From Phocaeicola sp. (GTDB taxonomy: Bacteria > Bacteroidota > Bacteroidia > Bacteroidales > Bacteroidaceae), in assembly GCA_020026175.1 (NCBI GenBank), contig JAHHQV010000022.1, forward strand, positions 1 through 40,247: a DNA stretch of 40,247 nt. Direction: 5' to 3'. The position numbers and the translations under genes were made by a program. Below are positions 32,935 to 40,247 of this stretch, piece after piece; within the stretch, counting starts at the first letter, position 1; each line of letters starts with the position of its first letter. The notes under the pieces were generated by a model. It did no database searches. It was not told the origin of the DNA and saw nothing but the letters and a program-made list of their open reading frames with translations.

Positions 32935-34932
32935 ATGACAGTTATCAGCAAGTTACAAATTGAAGAAATACAGAATGACTTGAGATACCTGGAACTTCTA
33001 TCTCAGAATTTTCCGACGATTGCTTCTGCAAGTACAGAAATAATCAACCTTCAAGCTATATTGAATCTTCCAAAGGGTACCGAACATTTTCTTGCAGATT
33101 TACACGGAGAATACGAGGCATTTGTTCATGTTTTAAGAAATGCTTCAGGAGCTATAAAGAGAAAGGTAAACGAAATTTTCGGCAATACTCTTCGCGAAAA
33201 TGAAAAAAAAGAGATATGTACTTTAATATACTATCCTGAAGAAAAACTACAAAGAGTAAAGGAAACGGAAAACGACATGAACGACTGGTATGTAATAACA
33301 TTAAATCAGCTTGTAAAAGTCTGCCAGAATGTTTCGTCAAAGTACACCCGTTCAAAAGTCAGGAAAGCACTTCCTAAAGAGTTCTCATATATAATCCAGG
33401 AATTGCTTCACGAAAGTGTAAATGCACCAAACAAAGAAGCATACATCAACGTCATTATAAGCACCATTATAGAAACAGAAAGAGCCGACGACTTCATAAT
33501 CGCATTATGCAATCTTATCCAAAGACTGACTATAGACTCTCTTCATATCCTAGGCGATATTTTCGATAGAGGTCCAGGTCCACATATTATAATGGATACA
33601 TTATGCCGCTATCACAATTTTGACATCCAATGGGGAAATCATGACATTCTATGGATGGGAGCAGCTTCAGGAAATGTATGTTGTATAGCAAATGTACTCA
33701 GACTGGCAATGAGATATGGTAATCTCTCTGCACTAGAAGATGGATATGGCATCAATCTTCTGCCGCTAGCCACTTTTGCCATGGAAACTTATACGGACGA
33801 CCCATGTACTCAATTCTACCCTAAACTGAACCAAGAAGATTCAAAGTACAACGACAAGACATTGCGCATGATTGCACAAATGCACAAGGCTATCAGCGTA
33901 ATACAATTCAAACTTGAGGCAGAAATCATAAAACGACACCCTGAGTTCGAAATGGAAGACAGAATGCTTCTTGATAAAATAGATTTCTACAAGAAAGTAA
34001 CAGTAATAGACGGTGTAGAATATGAAATGAAAGACTGCATATTCCCTACTATATCCAAGGATAATCCTTACAAACTCACAGATGAGGAATCCGATGTCAT
34101 CAAGAAGCTATACAATTCGTTTACTGGAAGCGAAAAGCTAAAGAAACACATGAAATGTATTTTCAGATATGGATGCATGTATAATGTATGCAACTCCAAT
34201 CTGCTTTTTCATGCATCAATGCCTTTAAACGAAGACGGAAGTCTGAAAGAAGTTTTTATCAATGGCCAAGCGTACAAAGGGAAAGGACTGTTGAATAAGG
34301 TAGGACAACTTATCCGGACTGCTTACTTCAGCGATGAAGAAAATGAAGAAAAAGCATTTGCCATGGACTATATATGGTATCTATGGTGTGGAAAGGACTC
34401 ACCGGCATTCGACAAGAGCAAAATGGCTACCTTCGAAAGATATTTTCTTTGTGATAAAGAGACACATAAAGAAACTAAAGGCTATTATTATTCTTTAAGA
34501 AACAATGAAGATATATGCGATATGATTCTCGATGAATTTGAAGTAAACGGAGAACATCGCCATATAATCAACGGACATGTTCCTGTGAAAGCTGTAAAAG
34601 GTGAAAAACCGATTAAAGCCAATGGTAAACTGATGGTTATAGACGGAGGTTTTTCAAAGGCATATCAACCGGAAACTGGAATAGCAGGCTACACTCTTGT
34701 TTTCCATTCAAGAGGATTCCAGCTTGTCCAACACGAACCATTCACTTCAAGACAGGAAGCTGTAGAGAAAGGTAAAGATATCAAGTCTACAATACAAGTA
34801 GTAGAGTTAAGTAGTAAAAGAATGAAAGTAAAGGATACAGACAAGGGTGAAGAACTTAAAATACAAATAGAAGATTTAAAGAAACTTCTTATAGCTTATC
34901 GTTGTGGAATAATAAAAGAAAGAGCTATATAA
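32935..34932 (+). CDS. fbp: Class III fructose-1,6-bisphosphatase
   Basis: A 665-residue cytosolic enzyme that hydrolyses fructose 1,6-bisphosphate to fructose 6-phosphate in gluconeogenesis. It belongs to the large Firmicutes-type (class III) family with a calcineurin-like metallophosphatase core. Metal-binding motifs are visible in order: DLHGE (55-59), GDIFDRGPGP (207-216), WGNHDILWMG (233-242) and INGHVPVK with downstream DGGFSKAYQ. Length agrees with the family. It lies 39 bases after the transporter gene and ends in two consecutive terminator hairpins. Confidence 0.95.
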   Translation: MTVISKLQIEEIQNDLRYLELLSQNFPTIASASTEIINLQAILNLPKGTEHFLADLHGEYEAFVHVLRNASGAIKRKVNEIFGNTLRENEKKEICTLIYYPEEKLQRVKETENDMNDWYVITLNQLVKVCQNVSSKYTRSKVRKALPKEFSYIIQELLHESVNAPNKEAYINVIISTIIETERADDFIIALCNLIQRLTIDSLHILGDIFDRGPGPHIIMDTLCRYHNFDIQWGNHDILWMGAASGNVCCIANVLRLAMRYGNLSALEDGYGINLLPLATFAMETYTDDPCTQFYPKLNQEDSKYNDKTLRMIAQMHKAISVIQFKLEAEIIKRHPEFEMEDRMLLDKIDFYKKVTVIDGVEYEMKDCIFPTISKDNPYKLTDEESDVIKKLYNSFTGSEKLKKHMKCIFRYGCMYNVCNSNLLFHASMPLNEDGSLKEVFINGQAYKGKGLLNKVGQLIRTAYFSDEENEEKAFAMDYIWYLWCGKDSPAFDKSKMATFERYFLCDKETHKETKGYYYSLRNNEDICDMILDEFEVNGEHRHIINGHVPVKAVKGEKPIKANGKLMVIDGGFSKAYQPETGIAGYTLVFHSRGFQLVQHEPFTSRQEAVEKGKDIKSTIQVVELSSKRMKVKDTDKGEELKIQIEDLKKLLIAYRCGIIKERAI

Positions 34933-34968
34933 AAGGTTATTATCCTTACAAAAAACCTTAACAAACAA

Positions 34969-35014
34969 TCAATCCGTAGACAGACTTAGCTATGCCTGTT
35001 TACGGATTGACTTT
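34969..35014 (+). terminator. First terminator after fbp
   Basis: A 15-bp stem with one G-T position (34969-34983 with 34996-35010) around a 12-base loop, followed by CTTTT. Confidence 0.75.
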
Positions 35015-35061
35015 TATGTCTGACTTATAATCTAAAATTTACAATACAAAAAAACAAGTAT

Positions 35062-35116
35062 ATATAAAAAAAACGACTGTATGTCTTACATTGACAAACA
35101 GTCGTTTTTTTTATAT
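35062..35116. terminator. Bidirectional terminator between fbp and the DUF4270 gene
   Basis: A perfect 19-bp stem (35062-35080 with 35098-35116), 17-base loop, containing eight A residues on one side and eight T on the other. It serves both converging genes and is a second stop for fbp. Confidence 0.92.
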
Positions 35117-35131
35117 GTATCACCTGTATAT

Positions 35132-36541
35132 TTAAGGATTTGTATAAGTTACTTCCATTTCAATCTTAGTTCCATTTTTACCTTCACCACCAAACAATCT
35201 TGCTGCACTGACAGACAAGTCATTTGATATACCAATTATCGCATTATTGTTTTTCGAGTCAACATCAGCAACAACAGGAATCAAAAGAACCTTATTCCAA
35301 TTCTCGCCAAGCTGTTTACCTGACTTCTCATTTTCCCTTAATTCAGAGAATATATGACTGACAAGTCTATTCAGTTTTGAGAATCTATATGTATTTGTGG
35401 TTTTATCGTATGTAGCCAAGAAAGAAGTCTTATCATCAAAAATCTTATTCTCTTCAAAGAATCCTTTATAGTCATCAGTTCTAACCATAAGCAGATTCTG
35501 AGGAGCACCTATTTCGTATGGTGAAACTTCAGAACTTTCTCCATCCCCAACATATCTATATTTCTTTAATGATAATGTTACAGAGTTCAGAGTATCGTTT
35601 TTATGCTTACTATACATTTCTTCGATAGGGAGTGTCATTTCCGTACAAAGACCTGCCGGAGTCTTGATATATGTATGACTATCTTCTTTCTCAAGTTCTT
35701 GCAGTCTATCATTATGTTCCATTCTTGTAGAAGTCAGCACCTCTTTACTAGCTGAGAATCTAGTAAATGCATAAGCCGTAGAATCCACGACGCCAGTACT
35801 GTTTCTCTTCACCTTATATTTGATTTTCATCTTCAATGATATATCGTCTATATATATCACCGAGCCTTCACCTTCCACTACATGAACATAAAAACCCTTA
35901 AGTACATTGTTTATAAAAGAGTATGAATCTTTAAAATAACCTTTATTCTCCTTATACTTACTATATATTCTATCGTTTAACTTATTGAGGTTGATAGAAT
36001 GATAATAATATTTATTTACTTTTTTGATAGAATCACTTAGTGCATGGTCTGCTACAGCAAAAGTCTGTTGTTGCATATTTATGCCTTCTCCATTTTCATC
36101 AAGGAATTTTTTAGGATCATAAGAAGTATAATACAAATCGTCAGCGTCACTTTCCTCAATAGTTCTACCCAGTTCGTCTACTTGCAAAGTCTGATTAGCC
36201 AACGAGTCTCCATAAAAAGATACATAGACAAACTCCAAATCTGTGCTTACTATTCCTTCAATAGTTTCTGGGAACTCAAAATTTTCAGGACAATTAATCT
36301 GAGTAATAAAATCAGCCGAGAACAAGCCGAAATCAGGATCTGTATATCTTCCCAAATAAGCCCTATTGGTCTTGGCAAAGATTTTATCCTTCAATACTGT
36401 TTTTGAAGTTGCATTATATGTTGCCGAATAAGCATTGATTTTGTCTATACCGGAAACGAAGTCACCGATACCAGTAGTGGAATCATCGCAGCTATAGAGA
36501 GCAGCAGCAAAAGATATTGCCGCCATTAACCTAAGTTTCAT
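35132..36541 (-). CDS. DUF4270 domain-containing lipoprotein
   Basis: A 469-residue lipoprotein with lipobox LYSC (Cys18), then CDDSTTGIGDFV. The body is beta-rich, with YLGRYTDPDFGLFSADFITQ, a stretch I associate with DUF4270, and a C-terminal strand GTKIEMEVTYTNP. DUF4270 proteins are widespread in Bacteroidota with no established function; outer-membrane location is expected. It follows the GT5-like gene by 80 bases, with a hairpin between. No promoter of its own is obvious, so expression may depend on read-through. Confidence 0.85.
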   Translation of the reverse strand: MKLRLMAAISFAAALYSCDDSTTGIGDFVSGIDKINAYSATYNATSKTVLKDKIFAKTNRAYLGRYTDPDFGLFSADFITQINCPENFEFPETIEGIVSTDLEFVYVSFYGDSLANQTLQVDELGRTIEESDADDLYYTSYDPKKFLDENGEGINMQQQTFAVADHALSDSIKKVNKYYYHSINLNKLNDRIYSKYKENKGYFKDSYSFINNVLKGFYVHVVEGEGSVIYIDDISLKMKIKYKVKRNSTGVVDSTAYAFTRFSASKEVLTSTRMEHNDRLQELEKEDSHTYIKTPAGLCTEMTLPIEEMYSKHKNDTLNSVTLSLKKYRYVGDGESSEVSPYEIGAPQNLLMVRTDDYKGFFEENKIFDDKTSFLATYDKTTNTYRFSKLNRLVSHIFSELRENEKSGKQLGENWNKVLLIPVVADVDSKNNNAIIGISNDLSVSAARLFGGEGKNGTKIEMEVTYTNP

Positions 36542-36571
36542 ACTATCATTATTTTATACATTTATAAATAC

Positions 36572-36615
36572 AAAAATCTATACAGATAAAAAAGTTTTTT
36601 TACCTGCATAGATTT
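36572..36615 (-). terminator. Hairpin between the GT5-like gene and the DUF4270 gene
   Basis: In the minus-strand RNA 36615-36604 pairs with 36585-36574 over 12 positions including one G-U wobble, and inner A/T runs extend the stem. Further T residues follow. It is 7 bases after the GT5-like stop and may be a leaky terminator. Confidence 0.7.
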
Positions 36616-36621
36616 CCAAAA

Positions 36622-37440
36622 TCAATCATTTACCAATATCTGATCATATAACAAATTGCATGCTTCTGCATACTCTTCAAAATCATGCTTATAGTCTACA
36701 ACAGGCAAGTTCAGACCACGAGCATAATCCATAATTTCAGAATCAACATTTTCGCTATTCTGAACAACACCATCAGAATAAGAAATTGCCAGTTTACACA
36801 ATTCAGTGTAATTTACAGGAGAGTTCATCATCTTCGCATCATCAGCTGTTATATCCTTCAGTTTCAACTGTTCATGCAGATTATCTGCAAGGTTCGATTT
36901 AAACCCATCTCCATAAACCGAGAAAACGACTTTAGAATCGCGGAATGAAGGCTCGTCATTATAAGCTTTCTTTATATACAATGGAACCATTGCACTCATC
37001 CATCCATGACAATGAATCACATCAGGACACCAACGCAATTTTTTGACTGTTTCCAAAACACCTCTTGCGTAGAATATAGCCCTTTCGCCATTATCTTCAT
37101 ATTCAGTACCATTTTCATCAGTTGTCATCAGTCTGTGCTGGAAGTAATCATCATTGTCTATAAAATAAATCTGTCTTCTTGCAGCCTGTACAGACGCTAC
37201 CTTGATAATCAGCGGATGATCTGTATCATCAATTATCAAGTTCATACCTGACAAACGTATTACCTCGTGCAACTGATTTCTACGTTCGTTCACGATGCCC
37301 CATTTAGGCATAAATGTTCTAATCTCACGGCCTTTATCTTGAATGACCTGTGGAAGATTCTGACCTATAAGCGATAATTCGCTCTCCGGTACATAAGGAG
37401 TAATTTCTTGTGTAATGAATAAAACTTTTTTTGCGCTCAT
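36622..37440 (-). CDS. Short glycogen/starch synthase-like protein (GT5 N-terminal domain only)
   Basis: A 272-residue protein matching only the N-terminal half of GT5 glycogen synthases. KKVLFITQEITPYVPESE (4-21) aligns with the opening of GlgA, and DVIHCHGWMSAMVPLYI (140-156) with the DxxHxHDW helix. The ADP-glucose site KTGGLAD is absent, replaced by VPESELSL, and HDW reads HGW. There is no C-terminal GT-B domain, which in GlgA (about 480 residues) completes the active site. A synthase activity is therefore doubtful. The short form beside panC and a DUF4270 gene is, to my knowledge, common in Bacteroidales. A regulatory or binding role is possible but unproven. Confidence 0.8.
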   Translation of the reverse strand: MSAKKVLFITQEITPYVPESELSLIGQNLPQVIQDKGREIRTFMPKWGIVNERRNQLHEVIRLSGMNLIIDDTDHPLIIKVASVQAARRQIYFIDNDDYFQHRLMTTDENGTEYEDNGERAIFYARGVLETVKKLRWCPDVIHCHGWMSAMVPLYIKKAYNDEPSFRDSKVVFSVYGDGFKSNLADNLHEQLKLKDITADDAKMMNSPVNYTELCKLAISYSDGVVQNSENVDSEIMDYARGLNLPVVDYKHDFEEYAEACNLLYDQILVND

Positions 37441-37469
37441 GTTATTATTAATTGCTCATAATTGCTCTG

Positions 37470-37501
37470 CAAAGATACAAAAAATTAAGGATACAGAGAA
37501 A
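37470..37501 (-). promoter_or_regulatory. Predicted promoter of the GT5-like gene
   Basis: On the minus strand TTTC (37501-37498), a 20-base spacer and TATCTTTG (37477-37470). The -7 element is a full match; the start codon at 37440 is 30 bases away. Confidence 0.65.
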
Positions 37502-37620
37502 TGGTATGTACAATAATTACTTATAGTATGTTAACGCAACTCTTTTTTTTACATAAAACCTATTATACCGAATTACAAATAGTCTGATTTACAAATTAAA
37601 AGTATTTTTTCTTCCATATT

Positions 37621-37652
37621 TTTCCTTATATGATAAATAATGTCTTACTTTG
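37621..37652 (+). promoter_or_regulatory. Predicted promoter of panCD
   Basis: TTTC at 37621-37624, 20 bases, then TTACTTTG at 37645-37652; one mismatch to consensus in each element. The leader to panC would be about 135 bases. The 37441-37793 gap holds these two divergent promoters and no other gene. Confidence 0.5.
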
Positions 37653-37677
37653 CACCGTTTTTGTAAACTTTAGTTAT

Positions 37678-37736
37678 CTTGAATTAGGTTAACCAGCACT
37701 TTTTCAAGTATATATTTTCCAGTCCTGTCATACAGG
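37678..37736 (+). promoter_or_regulatory. Inverted repeats in the panC leader
   Basis: The leader contains CTTGAA (37678-37683) paired with TTCAAG (37703-37708), the palindrome GGTTAACC inside that loop (37687-37694), and a small hairpin CCTGT/ACAGG (37724-37736). They may be operator sites or RNA structure. No known riboswitch class was recognised. Confidence 0.35.
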
Positions 37737-37793
37737 CAGAGACTTGTGAAATAAACAAAAGAACTAGAAGATTAGTATAAACCATAATATAAA

Positions 37794-38639
37794 ATGAAGT
37801 TATTTCAAACAATCAGCGAATTGCGCAACGAATTGGAAGCAGTTCGCAAGCAAGGTAAAACAATAGGTTTAGTACCAACAATGGGTGCATTGCATGAAGG
37901 TCATGCATCGCTTGTAAAAAAAGCTGTTAAAGAAAACGACGTCGTAGTAATAAGTGATTTCGTCAATCCTACACAGTTCAACGACAAAAACGACTTACTA
38001 AAATATCCACGAACTTTAGAAGCCGACTGCAAACTACTTGAAGAAAATGGAGCTTCATATGTATTTGCACCTTCGGTAGAAGAAATCTACCCTGAAACAG
38101 ATACTAGACAATTCAGCTATGCTCCACTTGACACTGTAATGGAAGGGAAATACCGTCCCGGACACTTCAACGGTGTTTGTCAGATAGTCAGCAAACTATT
38201 CCTTATAGTAGAGCCAGACAAGGCTTACTTCGGAGAGAAAGATTTCCAACAACTTGCAATCATACGCGAAATGGTTCGCCAATATCCTTTCAATATTGAA
38301 ATTGTAGGATGCCCTATAGTAAGAGAGCATGACGGACTTGCTTTAAGCAGCCGAAATGCAAGACTTTCGTCTGAACAGAGGAATCAAGCCCTTCAGATTT
38401 CAAAAACCCTATTCAGCAGCTGTGAATTTGGAAAATCACATAGCCTTGCCGATACAAAGTCGTATGTAGAAAACAAGATAGAAGAGTCAGAAGGATTAAG
38501 ACTTGAATATTTTGAAATAGTAGACGGAAATACTCTTCAAACAGTAAGCAATTGGGATGACAGCGATTATATAGTAGGATGTATCACTGTTTTCTGTGGC
38601 GAAGTAAGACTTATAGACAACATAAAATACAAGGGATAA
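37794..38639 (+). CDS. panC: Pantoate--beta-alanine ligase (pantothenate synthetase)
   Basis: A 281-residue cytosolic enzyme that joins pantoate and beta-alanine using ATP to make pantothenate, the precursor of coenzyme A. The nucleotidyltransferase HIGH-type motif is in VPTMGALHEGHASLV (27-41). Other family motifs are VNPTQFNDKNDL, HFNGVCQIVSKLF, KAYFGEKDFQQL and the KMSKS-like SSRNARLS. Length is typical. panD begins 22 bases downstream, so beta-alanine supply and use are encoded together. Confidence 0.96.
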   Translation: MKLFQTISELRNELEAVRKQGKTIGLVPTMGALHEGHASLVKKAVKENDVVVISDFVNPTQFNDKNDLLKYPRTLEADCKLLEENGASYVFAPSVEEIYPETDTRQFSYAPLDTVMEGKYRPGHFNGVCQIVSKLFLIVEPDKAYFGEKDFQQLAIIREMVRQYPFNIEIVGCPIVREHDGLALSSRNARLSSEQRNQALQISKTLFSSCEFGKSHSLADTKSYVENKIEESEGLRLEYFEIVDGNTLQTVSNWDDSDYIVGCITVFCGEVRLIDNIKYKG

Positions 38640-38661
38640 CCAAAAGAAACATTAAAAGAAT

Positions 38662-39012
38662 ATGATGATTGAAGTATTAAAATCGAAAATCCATTGCGTA
38701 TCAGTGACACAAGCCAATCTGAATTATGTTGGCAGTATTACAATAGATGAAGACTTGATGGATGCAGCAAACATGATAGCTGGTGAAAAAGTTCACATCG
38801 TAGACAACAATAATGGGGAAAGATTCGAAACCTATATCATAAAAGGTGAAAGAGGCTCCGGATGCATATGCCTTAACGGTGCTGCTGCACGTAAAGTTCA
38901 AATAGGCGATGTAGTTATTATCATGTCATATGCTATGATGGATTTTGAAGAAGCCAAGTCATTCAAACCTTCAGTGATTTTCCCCGACACACACACCAAC
39001 AAACTTGTATAA
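38662..39012 (+). CDS. panD: Aspartate 1-decarboxylase
   Basis: A 116-residue pyruvoyl enzyme that decarboxylates aspartate to beta-alanine. The self-cleavage site Gly24-Ser25 is visible in NYVGSITIDEDLMDAA; Ser25 becomes the pyruvoyl cofactor. The conserved GERGSGCICLNGAAARKVQI and GDVVIIMSYAMM segments are present. The MM start places Ser25 at the same number as in E. coli PanD. It is co-transcribed with panC and followed by a strong terminator. Confidence 0.96.
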   Translation: MMIEVLKSKIHCVSVTQANLNYVGSITIDEDLMDAANMIAGEKVHIVDNNNGERFETYIIKGERGSGCICLNGAAARKVQIGDVVIIMSYAMMDFEEAKSFKPSVIFPDTHTNKLV

Positions 39013-39047
39013 TAGAAAATACTACTGATATGATTTTATAAAACTCA

Positions 39048-39097
39048 AAAAAAACATCTCATGAGATTTGATTACTTCTCTCATGAGATGTTTTTTT
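39048..39097. terminator. Bidirectional terminator between panD and the dicarboxylate transporter gene
   Basis: A perfect 19-bp stem (39048-39066 with 39079-39097), 12-base loop, with A and T runs at the two ends. It serves the converging panCD and transporter transcripts. Confidence 0.92.
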
Positions 39098-39129
39098 ATA
39101 TAAGGGCTTACAAGCACAATTTCAAAATA

Positions 39130-40247
39130 CTAGAATAATATCTGAGTAAGAAACAATCCTACGACAATGGCAACAAATGTCGAAACAAGTCCCGGCATCA
39201 TAAAAGAGTGATTAAGCACATACTTGCCGATACGAGTTGTTCCTGTACTATCAAAGTTTATGGCAGCCACCACAGTAGGATAGTTAGGTATGAAGAAATA
39301 GCCATTTACAGCAGGGAATAATGCTATCAATACCAATGGTGATATACCCAAGGCTATGCCCAAAGGCACAACAGCACGAACTGTAGCAGCCTGACTATAA
39401 AGTAAAATTGACATTACGAACAATGCCAGACCAAAAAGCCATGGCATAGACTCTATTATATGTTCTATAGAAGCTGTAAGCTGCTCCATATTACCAGACA
39501 AGAACGTATCACCCATCCAAGCTATACCAAATATGGCAATCACAGCTTGCATTCCAGCCGGGAATATATTACCATGCACAGCCTTTATGCCATCAATTCT
39601 GCAAACCAACAATATAATGGCAGAAGTTGTAAGCATTATCATTTCTATTAACGCCGGCATTTCCAGAACTTTCTTCACCCCATCATGCACAAACGAAGGA
39701 CGCAAAGCATCTATCGAACCAAACAATACTATAAGAGCTGTTGCAAAAAGAAATATAAACACAGAGATACGTGCGTTCTTCAAATTCTCTATATTGAATG
39801 ATTTTGCAGAACTTGTTTCAACCAGACCTTCCTTCAGTCTTCTTTGATATTCAGGATCGTCTACAAGCTCTTTACCAACTCTTAGAGAGAGAAAAGCCCC
39901 TGCCATAACACCTATGAAAGTGGCAGGTATTGTAACCTTCAATATATCAAAGAGAGTTATATCATAGCCAGACAAAAGCCCAAGAAGAGCCACAGTAGCA
40001 GCAGAAATGGGGCTGGCAGTAATTGCCTGTTGCGATGCTATCACAGCTATACCCAATGGTCGCTCAGGACGTATTTTTGTTTCTCTGGCCACCTCAGATA
40101 TAACCGGCAATACAGAATATGCTATATGGCCTGTTCCTGCAATAAAGGTAAAAAGATAAGTTACAACAGGACTCAATATTGTTACATGCTCAGGATGCTT
40201 TCGTAATATATGTTCTGCAATCTTAACCATATATTCCAAGCCGCCTG
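39130..40247 (-). CDS. Anaerobic C4-dicarboxylate transporter (Dcu family), 5' end beyond the window
   Basis: The visible C-terminal 372 residues match the DcuA/DcuB family (usual length about 430-445). The frame stays open to the right edge, where GGLEYMVKIAEHILRKHP aligns with the family's conserved AGGLDYMV segment, so the gene continues outside; an apparent TTG start at 40239 is internal. Further motifs are GTGHIAYSVLPVI, ASPISAATVALLG and a later NSFMMPGL-type ending (NHSFMMPGLVSTF). About nine membrane helices are visible. These carriers exchange fumarate, succinate, malate or aspartate during fumarate respiration, consistent with the succinate-producing metabolism of Bacteroidales. DcuA and DcuB cannot be told apart here. 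Confidence 0.93.
   Translation of the reverse strand, partial: GGLEYMVKIAEHILRKHPEHVTILSPVVTYLFTFIAGTGHIAYSVLPVISEVARETKIRPERPLGIAVIASQQAITASPISAATVALLGLLSGYDITLFDILKVTIPATFIGVMAGAFLSLRVGKELVDDPEYQRRLKEGLVETSSAKSFNIENLKNARISVFIFLFATALIVLFGSIDALRPSFVHDGVKKVLEMPALIEMIMLTTSAIILLVCRIDGIKAVHGNIFPAGMQAVIAIFGIAWMGDTFLSGNMEQLTASIEHIIESMPWLFGLALFVMSILLYSQAATVRAVVPLGIALGISPLVLIALFPAVNGYFFIPNYPTVVAAINFDSTGTTRIGKYVLNHSFMMPGLVSTFVAIVVGLFLTQILF

Noticed and set aside
40199..40239. TTG at 40239 as the true start of the Dcu transporter
   Set aside because: The frame continues upstream to the window edge with conserved family residues, so the gene is truncated by the window.

Overview
The window looks like chromosomal DNA of a gut-type Bacteroidales bacterium, probably Bacteroides or a near relative; genus and species cannot be fixed from sequence alone. 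Supporting signs are AT-rich intergenic DNA, promoters of the Bacteroides form (TTTG about 20 bases before TAnnTTTG), weak or absent Shine-Dalgarno sites, many lipoproteins, DUF4270, DUF3868, DUF3575 and DUF4906 family proteins, type V (Mfa/FimA-like) fimbriae, a class III fructose-bisphosphatase, and an Rnf operon ordered B-C-D-G-E-A.

Region 1 (1-11206, minus strand) is a fimbrial operon read from right to left. It encodes a DUF3575 outer-membrane protein, a DUF3868/OmpA-like/TPR protein, two Mfa1-type fimbrillins, an Mfa2-type anchor, two further fimbrillin-like lipoproteins, and a large DUF4906 lipoprotein cut by the left window edge. Most structural lipoproteins carry an arginine just after their first predicted beta strand, where Porphyromonas fimbrillins are cleaved during assembly; the anchor does not. 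Upstream lie a membrane-spanning TPR/HTH regulator (11590-13272, minus) and, divergently, an HU-like protein with a C-terminal DNA-binding segment (13715-14344, plus). Between them are a nine-C tract and two 8-bp direct repeats.

Region 2 (14456-19868, plus) is a three-gene RND efflux operon (adaptor, pump, TolC-like channel). A bidirectional terminator separates it from a convergent MFS transporter gene (20006-21379). The 790-bp gap that follows has no protein gene but carries a plausible free-standing small transcript with its own promoter and terminator. galE comes next (22170-23204).

Region 3 (23369-29045, minus) is a complete Rnf operon, led by a RseC-like membrane protein and followed by rnfBCDGEA. 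It builds the ferredoxin:NAD+ oxidoreductase that couples redox chemistry to an ion gradient. Upstream is a likely N-acetylhexosamine 1-kinase (29216-30295).

Region 4 (30496-40247) holds a small secreted TPR protein, an AspT/YidE-type transporter, fbp, a DUF4270 lipoprotein, a short GT5-like protein that has lost the glycogen synthase KTGG motif, the pantothenate genes panC and panD, and the truncated gene of an anaerobic C4-dicarboxylate transporter at the right edge. Transcription units here are separated by strong hairpins. No tRNA, rRNA, CRISPR array, insertion sequence or integrase gene was seen.
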